A stretch of DNA of 64,000 nucleotides, taken from positions 2,046,001 to 2,110,000 of the forward strand of contig NZ_CP113975.1 of NCBI RefSeq assembly GCF_026870155.1, read 5' to 3'. Below are positions 8,983 through 17,721 of this stretch, one piece after another. Within the stretch, counting starts at the first letter, position 1, and every line of letters begins with the position of its first letter. The translations under genes and the position numbers were made by a program. This DNA comes from Flavobacterium marginilacus. GTDB taxonomy: Bacteria > Bacteroidota > Bacteroidia > Flavobacteriales > Flavobacteriaceae. Below the pieces are notes generated by a model, which did not search any database, was not told the DNA's origin, and saw nothing but the letters and a program-made list of their open reading frames with translations.

Positions 8983-9504
8983 CTACTTTAATATATCAAT
9001 TTCTTTGCGTAAGCTTAACAAAGCTAAGTGGATGCGTTTTTCAACAGCCTTTACGCTAATATTTAAATCGGAAGCAATCTCGCTGTATTTTTTTCCGTCA
9101 ATTCTATGCATCAAAAAAGCAATACGCTGTTTTTCGTTTAAGTTTTCAATAGCTTTCAAAAGTTTGGCCTGAAATTGTTTTTCTTCCAGGATATATTCTG
9201 GATTTTCATTTGTTTTGTCCAAACCTGTGAAGTTTTTTTCATATCGCAAGACAACTTTTTGATGTGCAATCTGATTAAGACTGCTGTTATTTGCAATTGT
9301 ATAAACATAAGATTTTGCTTTTTCCAGCGGTACTGAAGCACAGTTCTGCCAAAGTTTTAAAAAAGCTTCCTGTGCTAAATCTTCTGCTTGGTCTGTATTG
9401 CCAAATTTGTAAAAAAGAAAATTTCGAACAGCTTTTATATGACTTTTGAAAAAAGACGAAAAAATTATTTCGTCACAAGTGTTTGATTGGTTTTTATCTG
9501 GCAT
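8983..9504 (-). CDS. ECF sigma factor, FecI-like
   Basis: 173 residues. Region 2 includes FYKFGNTDQAEDLAQEAFLK (the core-binding helix) and region 4 has ENLNEKQRIAFLMHRIDGKK followed by YSEIASDLNISVKAVEKRIH (the -35-binding helix-turn-helix). Length and order match sigma-70 family members that work with FecR. It is first in the operon and is expected to activate the receptor genes downstream. TTTACCCTAC occurs just after its reading frame and in inverted orientation upstream (9552), possibly part of its own control region. Confidence 0.92.
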   Translation of the reverse strand: MPDKNQSNTCDEIIFSSFFKSHIKAVRNFLFYKFGNTDQAEDLAQEAFLKLWQNCASVPLEKAKSYVYTIANNSSLNQIAHQKVVLRYEKNFTGLDKTNENPEYILEEKQFQAKLLKAIENLNEKQRIAFLMHRIDGKKYSEIASDLNISVKAVEKRIHLALLSLRKEIDILK

Positions 9505-9681
9505 TTATATTTTCAATTTGTGCGGTGTAAAAGTATTTGTTTTTAGTTTACGTAGGGTAAAAGTAAAGATGATTGTTTTATAGTAACATCAAATGTTATT
9601 TTTTCTGAAATAATTTGAAATGTAAAGAATGCATCCAAAACCATTGAAGCCGAATTTATTAAAAACAGTTTTAAATTTTAT

Positions 9682-9689
9682 TACCTTTG
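9682..9689 (+). promoter_or_regulatory. -7 promoter box of the lipoprotein gene
   Basis: TACCTTTG matches TAnnTTTG and ends 13 bases before the start codon at 9703, giving a very short predicted leader. Confidence 0.45.
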
Positions 9690-9702
9690 TAAAAATATAA
9701 AT

Positions 9703-10725
9703 ATGTTTACTTTAAAAAAATATTTATCATCAATACTATTTCTGTTATTATTGTCTTGTCAAAGCGAAATAAATGAACAGGATTATGATATGCAGGGAAC
9801 AGTTACCAATGTATCTCCTCTAACTACTTATCTGCAAAGGGTTGCAATGGTCAAAACGGTGCAGGATAATATAATCGATAATTCCAATTACTGTACTATA
9901 AAACTACCCTATACAGTTACCGTTAATGATGTGAAAATTGCTGTCAACACTATTGATGACTATCAAAAAGTATCAGATAATATTAATGCAAATTCGTATG
10001 ATGCTGATATTGTAAAAATAGATTTTCCAGTGACAATGGTTTACTATAATTACATTGAAAAATTAATTCCCACTCAAGCTGATTTTAATACTTTAATTGA
10101 TTATTGGAATCTTTATCCTGATCTTTTATCTAAAATTAATGGGCTGAATATTAATTATCCTATAACAATTAATATCTATAACAGTTCCAGTCAAATTGCA
10201 AGTTCTGTGTCGATTATAAGTGATCAGGCGTTTTTTAATTTCATAAAAAACATGAATAGCAGTGAGTATATTTCGTTAAAATATCCAATTTCTGTAGTAG
10301 ATTATAATAATCAGTCAAAATTGATTACAAATAATTTAGATTTTGAAAATGCTATTAAATATGCTATCGATTACTGTCCTGAAAACAACATTGTGTCACT
10401 CGATTTTACAGAAACGATAACAAAAGGTTCTTGGGAAATTCCATATTTTTTTGCTGATTCTGAAAAAACATCTTCTTATAACGGATACTTATTTACTTTT
10501 AAAACTGATAAATCGGTTGTCGCTGTCAAAGACGGTATTTCAGAAACAGGTCAATGGGAATGCAAAACACTAAATGGCGTGTGTGAATTAAAAATAAACT
10601 TCAATTCAAAATTACTAGGCGAGCTCAATAAAACCTGGAAGCTGTTTGAGTTTAATAATTCGCAGATACGGCTGCGTAATCTAAGCAGCAGTACTAGTTA
10701 TCTTTATTTTGAAAAAAAATATTAA
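9703..10725 (+). CDS. Uncharacterised lipoprotein
   Basis: 340 residues. The start has a lipoprotein signal (LFLLLLSCQS, lipid Cys near residue 19). The body contains two similar segments, IKLPYTVTVNDVKIAV...DDYQKV and LKYPISVVDYNNQSKLI...LDFENAI, plus related pieces around 110-160, so it seems to be built from three or four copies of a beta-rich repeat (xxxPxTVxxxNxxxxIxxxxDF). A final domain (about 245-340) resembles lipocalin-like strands with YLFTFKTDKSVVAV and WKLFEFNNSQIRL. I do not recognise the family. It is followed by its own terminator, so it is probably a single-gene unit. Confidence 0.75.
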   Translation: MFTLKKYLSSILFLLLLSCQSEINEQDYDMQGTVTNVSPLTTYLQRVAMVKTVQDNIIDNSNYCTIKLPYTVTVNDVKIAVNTIDDYQKVSDNINANSYDADIVKIDFPVTMVYYNYIEKLIPTQADFNTLIDYWNLYPDLLSKINGLNINYPITINIYNSSSQIASSVSIISDQAFFNFIKNMNSSEYISLKYPISVVDYNNQSKLITNNLDFENAIKYAIDYCPENNIVSLDFTETITKGSWEIPYFFADSEKTSSYNGYLFTFKTDKSVVAVKDGISETGQWECKTLNGVCELKINFNSKLLGELNKTWKLFEFNNSQIRLRNLSSSTSYLYFEKKY

Positions 10726-10736
10726 ATATTTAATCA

Positions 10737-10773
10737 AAATTCCTCAAGGCTTTTGTCTTGAGGAATTTTTTTG
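10737..10773 (+). terminator. Intrinsic terminator after the lipoprotein gene
   Basis: ATTCCTCAAG and CTTGAGGAAT form perfect 10-base arms with an 8-base loop, followed by a run of T. Confidence 0.9.
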
Positions 10774-10844
10774 TTTGGTTTCTTGTTTTAAATACTTTTT
10801 TACTGCATTTTTAATTTTCTTATTTTTATGAAAATTTATCAGAT

Positions 10845-11498
10845 ATGACATTTTCTTTCAGACCTTTCTTGTTTTCCTTTTTTCTTTTAATCCAATTGAA
10901 TTGTATTTCTCAGACTACTCTTTCGAATACACCTACGGCAGCGGAAATCAGTGATACTGCTTTTGTTAATTTGAAAGATTTCAGCAAGGATTTTGTTTAT
11001 GATATGAAATATGCAGCAGACGATAATTTTTTGAAATCTAAAGTTTATGATTGTGCCGAATGTTATCTGCGTTACAGAACTGTAAAAGCATTAATTCTGG
11101 CCAATGAAAGATTCATGAAGAAAGGTTTTAAAATTAAATTATTTGATTGTTACCGTCCGCTGGATATTCAAAAAAAGATGTGGGCGATTGTTCCAAATCC
11201 TGAATATGTTGCAAATCCGGCAAAGGGTTCAATTCATAACAGAGGAGGAGCTGTAGATATAACACTGGTGGATTTTGATGGGAAGGAATTAGATATGGGA
11301 ACTTCTTTTGATTTTTTCGGTAAAGAAGCCAGCCATGATTTTTCCGGCTTTTCAAAAGAAATCAGAAACAACAGAAACCTGCTCAAGAAAATTATGATTA
11401 AGGAGCATTTCAATTCGTTTGATTCAGAATGGTGGCATTACAATTTAAAAGCAGGATTGAATGATTCCGTTTCAAATTTTAAATGGAAATGCATGTAG
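10845..11498 (+). CDS. VanX-like D-alanyl-D-alanine dipeptidase
   Basis: 217 residues with an N-terminal signal (LIQLNCISQ; the Cys at residue 20 might be lipidated). It carries the M15D zinc-site motifs: SIHNRGGAVD (His131, Asp138) and EWWHY (Glu195 catalytic base, His198), plus the CYRP stretch with Arg104 that is conserved in VanX. These enzymes cleave D-Ala-D-Ala. Export to the periplasm suggests a peptidoglycan recycling role rather than vancomycin resistance, since no vanA or vanH neighbours are present. It stands alone between a terminator and an AT-rich gap. Confidence 0.9.
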   Translation: MTFSFRPFLFSFFLLIQLNCISQTTLSNTPTAAEISDTAFVNLKDFSKDFVYDMKYAADDNFLKSKVYDCAECYLRYRTVKALILANERFMKKGFKIKLFDCYRPLDIQKKMWAIVPNPEYVANPAKGSIHNRGGAVDITLVDFDGKELDMGTSFDFFGKEASHDFSGFSKEIRNNRNLLKKIMIKEHFNSFDSEWWHYNLKAGLNDSVSNFKWKCM

Positions 11499-11912
11499 CT
11501 CTTAAGTTATTTTTTGATACAATCCTCAGAAATGTTTTAGTTTTTTATTCTTTTTTTTGCTCTTCCTTTATTCTTAGTGTATTACGAAAAGAGTGTGTTA
11601 TCCCCTAAAAAAATTCCTATAAAATTTTAAAACCATAAGTAGTTAATTATGCGTGCGTTGCGTTTTTAGTAAGATTATGCTTTAAAAATAACGAAAAAAG
11701 TGTATTTCATCGATTAAATTGTTGTTTTATTGAAAAATGTATTTACTTAGTATTACAAATCATTTGTAAACAGTGATTTAAAAGCCCCAAAAAACAAATA
11801 CAAATAACCGTTAATTGGATTTTAAAAAAAGAACTTGAAATTCAATTTTCTGATTTAATAAAAATAAATCCATAAGATTCATTTTTATTTATCATTAAAA
11901 CCTACAGAATTT
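11499..11912. other. AT-rich intergenic region
   Basis: No convincing gene, hairpin or repeat was found. It presumably holds the promoter of the small gene at 11913. Confidence 0.4.
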
Positions 11913-12086
11913 ATGAAGAGAATTTTACAAAAATGCGTTGATTTAGATAATAAATCAGGAATTACGTTTGTTGAAGTTGTGGTAATCGGTGTACTGATTC
12001 CCAAGGTAGTCCAAAATATAAAGGACTATGTAATTAATTTTGATAAGGATCACAATAATACCAATCAAAATGTTTATACTTCATAA
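11913..12086 (+). CDS. Small uncharacterised protein with one hydrophobic segment
   Basis: 57 residues. A short basic N-terminus precedes SGITFVEVVVIGVLIPKVVQ, a likely membrane helix that vaguely resembles a type IV pilin start (G-I-T-F-V-E), followed by a polar Asn/Asp tail. Strong support for expression comes from a clean intrinsic terminator six bases after the stop. I do not recognise a family. It could be a small membrane peptide or toxin-like peptide. Confidence 0.45.
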   Translation: MKRILQKCVDLDNKSGITFVEVVVIGVLIPKVVQNIKDYVINFDKDHNNTNQNVYTS

Positions 12087-12091
12087 AAAGT

Positions 12092-12128
12092 AAAAAACCA
12101 TCTCAAATCAGTTTGAGATGGTTTTTTT
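12092..12128 (+). terminator. Intrinsic terminator after the small gene
   Basis: CCATCTCAAA and TTTGAGATGG form 10-base arms with a 4-base loop, flanked by A and T runs, so it can work in both directions. Confidence 0.9.
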
Positions 12129-12144
12129 CATTTTCAGAAACAAA

Positions 12145-12213
12145 CTATCTGTCATTTTTTTCTTTTGGAGCCATGTTACCGTCAGCTCTTATTTGCTTTA
12201 CAGAGGCTTCCAT
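12145..12213 (-). other. Possible small reading frame downstream of smpB
   Basis: Reading leftward, MEASVKQIRADGNMAPKEKN ends at a stop at 12145. The frame stays open upstream to a TGA near 12301 but no ATG, GTG or TTG lies before the internal ATG at 12213. It looks protein-like but may be the relic tail of a lost gene. Confidence 0.2.
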
Positions 12214-12312
12214 GATTTCATCAACAGTTGTGTTTATTTTAATAAAATTAAGAGCAGTTATTTTTTGATATAAATAACATTTAAAAAAAACAAAATTTCA
12301 CGAGATTTTTAT

Positions 12313-12765
12313 TTAATAAGCCTTTTTGATTCTGTCTAAATCTCTTTTGGTATCCTGCTCTTTCAAAGATTCTCTCTTATCATATGTTTTTTTACCACGG
12401 CAAAGCCCGATCTGTAATTTGGCCAGACCTTTTTCATTGGTAAATAATTTCAAAGGCACTATTGTCAGACCTTTGGCCTGTACGCTTCGAGCCAATCCTT
12501 TAAGCTCTCTTTTGTTCAAAAGCAGTTTGCGCTCACTGCGCGCTTTGTGATTGAATTGGTTCCCAAAACTATACTCTTCTATATAAGTATTAATGGCAAA
12601 AAGTTCCGTGCCGCTAAATTCACAGAAACTTTCGGTAATATTAGCTTTTCCTAATCGAATGGATTTTATTTCGGTTCCGCCCAAAACAATTCCGGCAGTA
12701 TAGGTTTCCAGAATTTCATAATCGAAACGGGCTCTTTTATTGAGTATGTTGACAGTTTTTTGCAT
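12313..12765 (-). CDS. smpB: SsrA-binding protein SmpB
   Basis: 150 residues, the usual length. It has the family hallmarks: [34 protein letters not shown], the [19 protein letters not shown] stretch, [21 protein letters not shown], and the basic C-terminal tail beginning [16 protein letters not shown] that enters the mRNA path. SmpB binds tmRNA and brings it to stalled ribosomes to tag incomplete proteins and free the ribosome. It is divergent from the VF530 gene with overlapping promoters. The tmRNA gene is not in this window. Confidence 0.97.
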   Translation of the reverse strand: MQKTVNILNKRARFDYEILETYTAGIVLGGTEIKSIRLGKANITESFCEFSGTELFAINTYIEEYSFGNQFNHKARSERKLLLNKRELKGLARSVQAKGLTIVPLKLFTNEKGLAKLQIGLCRGKKTYDKRESLKEQDTKRDLDRIKKAY

Positions 12766-12772
12766 AGTAGGG

Positions 12773-12780
12773 CAAATTTA
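12773..12780 (-). promoter_or_regulatory. smpB promoter -7 box
   Basis: Read leftward, TAAATTTG matches TAnnTTTG and lies 7 bases before the smpB ATG. A TTG lies 20 bases upstream within CAATTG (12802-12807). The predicted transcript starts at or just before the ATG. Confidence 0.6.
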
Positions 12781-12803
12781 GCAACTAATTAATGAAAGAA
12801 CAA

Positions 12804-12831
12804 TTGTTTTTGGGAAAATGCCATAAATTTG
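12804..12831 (+). promoter_or_regulatory. Promoter of the VF530 gene
   Basis: TTG at 12804-12806, 17 bases, then TAAATTTG at 12824-12831: an exact Bacteroidota promoter. The ATG follows four bases later, so the mRNA is predicted to be leaderless or nearly so. It shares the CAATTG core with the smpB promoter. Confidence 0.65.
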
Positions 12832-12835
12832 CATC

Positions 12836-13069
12836 ATGGAAAAACATCAGTCAAAAGATCCGCTTCACGGCGTTACACTTCAAAAAATAGTGGAGACATT
12901 AGTAGAATATTATGGTTTTGACACCTTGGGAGAACTGATTAAAATAAAATCGTTCAACGAAAATCCAAGCATAAAATCAAGCCTTACCTTTTTGCGAAAA
13001 ACAGATTGGGCAAGAAAACGAGTCGAAGATCTGTATATTAAAACACTTCCAAAAATACAATCCAGATAA
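12836..13069 (+). CDS. VF530-family (DUF2132) small DNA-binding-like protein
   Basis: 77 residues. It matches the VF530/DUF2132 family along its length: DPLHGVTLQKIVETLVEYYG, WDELG-like FDTLGELI, IKSFNENPSIKSSLTFLRKT and DWARKRVEDLYI. The family has a winged-helix-like fold seen in a Vibrio structure and is thought to bind DNA, but no role is established. The start is fixed by the strong promoter immediately upstream. It is transcribed divergently from smpB. Confidence 0.9.
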   Translation: MEKHQSKDPLHGVTLQKIVETLVEYYGFDTLGELIKIKSFNENPSIKSSLTFLRKTDWARKRVEDLYIKTLPKIQSR

Positions 13070-13077
13070 TTAGAAGC

Positions 13078-13160
13078 TTAATCCAGCTGTTCACTATATC
13101 TCTTGTCCCGAACCCCGGGACAACAGGATGCCGTTTCCATCTGAGCTAGGGCATTAGTTT
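13078..13160. repeat. Flavobacterium-type intergenic repeat (REP-like)
   Basis: The stretch contains TTAATCCAGCTGTTCACTAT, a hairpin TTGTCCCG-AACCC-CGGGACAA (13103-13123), then GGATGCCGTTTCCAT. This word order recurs between genes in many Flavobacterium genomes as far as I recall; only one copy is in the window. The hairpin has no T run. Confidence 0.5.
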
Positions 13161-13204
13161 TCATAATAAAGATTTAGTGTTGAATAACAAGTGATTTTTA
13201 CTAT

Positions 13205-13660
13205 TTAAAGACTCATTTCCATAATTGGCATAAACCTGTTTTTTATTGAGGTTTCGAACTCTCCAATTTTTTTGAATCCAAATTTCAGATAAAACCTTTC
13301 AGCATTTGGTTCCGAATCTAATGATATTTTTTCGAATTTTTCATTTTTCATTCGATCCAAAAAATCATTCATTAAATATTTCCCGAAGCCTTTTCCAATA
13401 TATTCCGGCAAAATAAATAAGTTGTCAAGAAGCACATTATTTTGTTCTTTGATGATGTATGAATAGTAACCGATAATTTCATTGCCATTTACTAATTTAT
13501 AAACAGAATTATTTTCAATATAATCTTTGGAAATGGTCAGGTTATTATTCCATTTCAAAATCTGCTCTTCAGAATATCCCCAATTTGCTTTTGACTTTTT
13601 TGTTATTTCTGTCAAAATCTTATGATCATCTGTGTGCGCTTTTTTGATTCCCATATTCAA
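13205..13660 (-). CDS. GNAT-family N-acetyltransferase
   Basis: 151 residues. The GNAT core is visible: a mid-protein strand NNVLLDNLFILPEYIGKGFG followed by KYLMNDFLDRM (the acetyl-CoA pyrophosphate loop, here GKGFGKYL), then KISLDSEPNAERFYLKFGFK (motif B). These enzymes transfer an acetyl group from acetyl-CoA to an amine; the substrate is not predictable. The gene lies two bases after another GNAT gene on the same strand, so the two are probably cotranscribed. The start was placed at MNMGIKKAHTDD; the MGIKK two residues later is equally possible. Confidence 0.85.
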   Translation of the reverse strand: MNMGIKKAHTDDHKILTEITKKSKANWGYSEEQILKWNNNLTISKDYIENNSVYKLVNGNEIIGYYSYIIKEQNNVLLDNLFILPEYIGKGFGKYLMNDFLDRMKNEKFEKISLDSEPNAERFYLKFGFKKIGEFETSIKNRFMPIMEMSL

Positions 13661-13662
13661 AA

Positions 13663-14214
13663 TTATTTATTCAATTTAGAATAAATCATGCTGTCTAGAA
13701 ATCGCCCTTCGTAAAATTCATTTTCAATTAAATGAGCTTCTTTTATAAAACCATTTTTAAGTAAAACTTTTTCTGAACCTGTGTTTTCAGGATCCAAAAT
13801 AGCTTCTATAGAATGCAGCTTCATATCTTTAAACCCATAATCAACTACTCTCCGCAGTGCTTCCGAAATAATTCCTTTCCCATTGTATTCAGGAAAGAGC
13901 ATGTAGCCCACTTCGGCTCTGTAGTGTTCTGGTTTCATCCGGTAATGACCAATGATTCCAATAATTTTTTCAGGTTTGTCCAGGAATGCTATTCCCCAGT
14001 TGATGCCGATGCCATTTTCAATTTTGTCATCAAACATGGCAATAAGCTCCAGAGCGTCTTCTTTATTTTTAAGATATGGCCTTGGAATGTATTTCATAAC
14101 TTCGTCGTTTGAACGCAGAGCCAAAATAGCTTCGGCATCATTTTCTATTACCCGACGCAATACTAATCGCTCCGTTTTTAATACTGGAAAAGGTAAAAAA
14201 TTGACTTCAAGCAT
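13663..14214 (-). CDS. GNAT N-acetyltransferase, RimJ/RimL type
   Basis: 183 residues. The start FPVLKTERLVLRRVIENDAE is the classic opening of RimJ/RimL-like acetyltransferases, followed by IIGIIGHYRM, RAEVGYMLFPEYNGKGIISE (acetyl-CoA loop) and LHSIEAILDPENTGSEKVLL with KNGF. Members acetylate protein N-termini or small amines and antibiotics. It is upstream of and nearly adjacent to the second GNAT, and downstream of the aldose epimerase gene by 20 bases, so a three-gene transcript is plausible. Confidence 0.88.
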   Translation of the reverse strand: MLEVNFLPFPVLKTERLVLRRVIENDAEAILALRSNDEVMKYIPRPYLKNKEDALELIAMFDDKIENGIGINWGIAFLDKPEKIIGIIGHYRMKPEHYRAEVGYMLFPEYNGKGIISEALRRVVDYGFKDMKLHSIEAILDPENTGSEKVLLKNGFIKEAHLIENEFYEGRFLDSMIYSKLNK

Positions 14215-14234
14215 ACTCTCTGTTTTTAATTGTT

Positions 14235-15086
14235 TTATAAAATCTCAATACTGAAAGCAGCGTGGAAAGTTTCATCTGCGTCCAAAACCTGAATTCCTTC
14301 TTTGTCCAAAAGCGCACCAGATTTGTCTACAGTGTCCGAATAACCGAACCATGGTTCAATGCATATAAATGGTGCATTTGGCGGTGTCCAAATTCCTAAG
14401 TCCGGAAAATCAGAAAAACTTACTTTCAAAAACGGCTTAGAATTCTCTAAAATAGTAACCGATTTGGATATTATGTTTTTAAAAACTAAAGCATCATTTG
14501 CAAATAAATCATAATTTAAATGCAATTCATTTTTGTCTAGCGCTACTTCATTTGTTGTATTCGAAATCAAACCGTCTTCCAATAAATAATAGTTCAAAGA
14601 ATCTTCTTTTTCGAATGCTAAAGAGTAATTTTTAAAATCATTAGGCAAATCAAATGCAGGATGCGCACCAATAGAAAACGGCATTTTAGATTTTTCGTTA
14701 TTAAATACTTTGTATTCAATTTTCAATGTTTTGTTCTCCAGCGTGTAAACTAAATGCAGATCAAAATCAAAAGGATATTTTTCTTTGGTTTCCGGAGTAG
14801 CGGCTAATGAAAAAGTAACGCTGTTTTCATGCTTATCAATCAATTCAAATTCCATTTCGCGCGCAAAACCGTGACGGGACAAATGGTAGTCAGTATTGCT
14901 GTACTGATAAGTATTGTTTTTTAAAGTGCCTACAATTGGGAATAAAACAGGGGAGTGCTTTCCCCAAAATTCTGGATTTCCATTCCAAATGTATTCTTTG
15001 TTTAAATTGTCTTTCAAAGAGCATAATTCAGCTCCTGTATGTTTTATTTCTGCAGTTAAAATGGCGTTTGATATAGCTGTAGTCAC
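14235..15086 (-). CDS. Aldose 1-epimerase family protein
   Basis: 283 residues, typical for the LACX/YeaD branch. Recognisable parts are AELCSLKDNLNKEYIWNGNP, FWGKHSPVLFPIVGTLKNN, HGFAREMEFEL, FSIGAHPAFDLP (catalytic His), and FICIEPWFGYSD (catalytic Glu). The family interconverts alpha and beta anomers of free or phosphorylated sugars. No signal peptide, so cytoplasmic. It is the first gene of a probable leftward unit with two GNATs; no functional link between them is evident. Confidence 0.92.
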   Translation of the reverse strand: MTTAISNAILTAEIKHTGAELCSLKDNLNKEYIWNGNPEFWGKHSPVLFPIVGTLKNNTYQYSNTDYHLSRHGFAREMEFELIDKHENSVTFSLAATPETKEKYPFDFDLHLVYTLENKTLKIEYKVFNNEKSKMPFSIGAHPAFDLPNDFKNYSLAFEKEDSLNYYLLEDGLISNTTNEVALDKNELHLNYDLFANDALVFKNIISKSVTILENSKPFLKVSFSDFPDLGIWTPPNAPFICIEPWFGYSDTVDKSGALLDKEGIQVLDADETFHAAFSIEIL

Positions 15087-15345
15087 AATTATGGTTGTTT
15101 TTAATAGTTAAAATGTTATTGTAAAGGTATTTTATAATTCTTATTTAAAGAAGGGAAACGAGAATTTATTTGAAGCTAAAATCAATCAAATTCTTAATTT
15201 TAACTTGAAAATCAATTTTTTTTCCATTAATTTGTTTTAGAATGATAAAAAACATGAAATATATACAAAATAGATAAGAAAAGTGCTTTTGGATACTATT
15301 TCACCGCTAAATACAAATTCAATAAAAAACAATAACTACCTACAT

Positions 15346-17619
15346 ATGAAAAACAATCGTTTTGGAGCCTTACTTCAAATGGCTTTATTAATTGTATTTA
15401 ATGCCGCATGGAGCCAGGAAACTCCCGCAGCAGGAACTGCAAATACCGTTCCTGTCTCAAAGTATAATTATAATGATGCTTTTGGGCCGTTTTTTTATAC
15501 AAAAGATGCCACAGCAACCCGATCCGCAAGCGGTGAACCAGGTTATGGATACTGGCAGAACAGAGCAGACTATAAATTGACTGCGAAATTAAACGAAAAG
15601 ACAAATGAAATTACTGGTACAGACATTGTAACCTATACTAATAACAGTAATGATAAACTGTCTTTTGTCTGGATGCATTTAGATCAGAATTTATTCAAAG
15701 CCGATTCCAGAGGAAATGCACTTATACCGCTTGACGGAAGCCGTAACGGAGCTAGAGGTGAAATTTTTGACGGAGGACACAAAATTAAATCTGTTAAAAT
15801 CGTCAGCACAAGTAAAGGAAAATCGGTTGAGAAAGAAGCTAAGTTCATTATTACAGATACCAGAATGCAGGTTTTCCTTCCAGATGATTTGAAACCAAAA
15901 GGAGGAACTGTAAAAATTAAAATTGATTTCTCTTTTATCTCTCCAAAAGAAGGTTCAGACAGAATGGGGGTTCTGGAAACTAAAAACGGTAAGATCTTCA
16001 CCATGGCACAATGGTATCCGCGTATGTGCGTGTATGACGATTTAAGAGGATGGAATACGAATCCTTATTTGGGAGCATCTGAATTTTATTTAGAATACGG
16101 TGATTTTGATGTTAATATTACAGTACCTTCCAATCATATAGTGGTTTGTTCAGGCGAGCTGTTAAATCCAGCTGCGGTATATACTGCCACTGAACAAAAA
16201 AGGCTTGCTCAGGCTAAACAAAGTGAAAAAACAGTATTTATCCGTACTGCCGAAGAAGTCGCAGCCAGTGCATCAAAAGCAGGAACCGCTTCTGAAAAGA
16301 CATGGCATTTTAAAATTAAGAATTCAAGAGACCTTTCCTGGGCATCTTCGCCGGCATTTATATTGGACGGAGCCCGAATTAATCTGCCAAGCGGTCAAAA
16401 ATCACTTGCGTTATCCGCTTATCCTGTAGAAAGTCAAGGAAATGAAGCCTGGGGACGTTCTACCGAATATACCAAAGCTTCGATTGAAAATTATTCTAAA
16501 AGATGGTTTGAATATCCTTATCCAGTGGCTACCAATGTGGCAGGAAATGAAGGCGGTATGGAATATCCGGGCATTGTTTTCTGCAGCTGGGAATCAAAAG
16601 GAGAGGATTTATGGGGAGTTACAGACCATGAATTTGGCCATGGCTGGTTTCCAATGATTGTAGGATCTAACGAACGCTTATTTGGATGGATGGATGAAGG
16701 ATTTAATACTTTTATCAATTCGTTAAGTTCGGCTGATTTCAATAATGGCGAATATAAAAGCAAAGTAACCGATCTTCATAAAAATGCGGATTATTTTACC
16801 AGTCCAAGTAACGAACCTATTATGAGTTCACCGGATAATATGAAGGAAAGAAATATTGGACTTTTGTGTTATTTCAAACCAAGTGCAGGGCTGATAATGC
16901 TGAGAGAACAAATATTAGGACCAGAGCGTTTTGATCTGGCTTTTAGAACTTATGTAGAACGCTGGGCTTTTAAACATCCGGCTCCGGATGATTTTTTTAG
17001 AACCATAGAGAATGTTGCCGGTGAGGATTTAGGCTGGTTTTGGAAAAGCTGGTTTGTTAATAACTGGCGTCTGGATCAAGGTGTAAATTCTGTTAAATAT
17101 GTAAAAAATGATCCAAGCAAAGGTGCGGTAATTACTATTGAGAATCTTGAAAAAATGCCAATGCCTGTGATTTTGGACATAAAAACCAAAAGCGGTAAAG
17201 TCAGCCGTGTCAACCTGCCTGTTGAAATCTGGCAGCGCAACACCAGCTGGTCTTTCAAGGCAGATACGACTGAAGAAATTGAAAGCATTGTTATAGATCC
17301 GGGTCACGTATTTCCAGATGTAAATGAAAGCAATAATACATGGAAATCTGATAAAGGGGTAATTGAAAAAGATATTATTCTGGATGCTTACTTAGGGAAG
17401 TTTTCTACCAAAGCAGCTCCATTAAAAATTGAGTTTACTGAAAAAAACAGTGTGCTGTACGCAGAAATCACGGACTATCCTAAATTTTCACTGACACTAA
17501 TTGGAAAAGATACATTTGAATCTAAAGAGGCGGGCGTTACATTCCAGTTTAACGAAGCTAAAAACGGATTTGAGATGATTATCAGCTCCAACCAAAAATT
17601 GTCTTTTACGAGAGATTAA
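15346..17619 (+). CDS. Exported M1-family zinc metallopeptidase
   Basis: 757 residues from the ATG at 15346. An in-frame GTG at 15283 exists but the ATG gives a clean signal peptide ([19 protein letters not shown]), so it is preferred. The zinc site is HEFGH (His428, Glu429, His432) with Glu451 nineteen residues on in WMDE. The upstream exopeptidase motif appears as GGMEYPG rather than GAMEN, which is usual for the Bacteroidota M1 subgroup. M1 enzymes remove N-terminal residues from peptides; an exported form probably serves nutrient peptides. A terminator follows at 17654. Confidence 0.93.
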   Translation: MKNNRFGALLQMALLIVFNAAWSQETPAAGTANTVPVSKYNYNDAFGPFFYTKDATATRSASGEPGYGYWQNRADYKLTAKLNEKTNEITGTDIVTYTNNSNDKLSFVWMHLDQNLFKADSRGNALIPLDGSRNGARGEIFDGGHKIKSVKIVSTSKGKSVEKEAKFIITDTRMQVFLPDDLKPKGGTVKIKIDFSFISPKEGSDRMGVLETKNGKIFTMAQWYPRMCVYDDLRGWNTNPYLGASEFYLEYGDFDVNITVPSNHIVVCSGELLNPAAVYTATEQKRLAQAKQSEKTVFIRTAEEVAASASKAGTASEKTWHFKIKNSRDLSWASSPAFILDGARINLPSGQKSLALSAYPVESQGNEAWGRSTEYTKASIENYSKRWFEYPYPVATNVAGNEGGMEYPGIVFCSWESKGEDLWGVTDHEFGHGWFPMIVGSNERLFGWMDEGFNTFINSLSSADFNNGEYKSKVTDLHKNADYFTSPSNEPIMSSPDNMKERNIGLLCYFKPSAGLIMLREQILGPERFDLAFRTYVERWAFKHPAPDDFFRTIENVAGEDLGWFWKSWFVNNWRLDQGVNSVKYVKNDPSKGAVITIENLEKMPMPVILDIKTKSGKVSRVNLPVEIWQRNTSWSFKADTTEEIESIVIDPGHVFPDVNESNNTWKSDKGVIEKDIILDAYLGKFSTKAAPLKIEFTEKNSVLYAEITDYPKFSLTLIGKDTFESKEAGVTFQFNEAKNGFEMIISSNQKLSFTRD

Positions 17620-17653
17620 AAAAGACTCTTTGTTGTTAAAGTCTTATAATGAA

Positions 17654-17721
17654 GCCGTTTAAATGAACTGCACCAAAAAGTCAGATACTATTTGGGAACA
17701 GTTTATTTAAACGGTTTTTTT
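17654..17721 (+). terminator. Long-armed terminator after the M1 peptidase
   Basis: Arms CCGTTTAAATGAACTG and CAGTTTATTTAAACGG pair with one mismatch around a 28-base loop, followed by seven T. Confidence 0.65.

Noticed and set aside
10845..11498. Vancomycin resistance determinant
   Set aside because: VanX motifs are present but no vanH or vanA neighbour and an export signal, so a peptidoglycan-related dipeptidase is the better call.
15283..15345. GTG start for the M1 peptidase
   Set aside because: It adds 21 polar residues before a complete signal peptide, so the ATG at 15346 is preferred.
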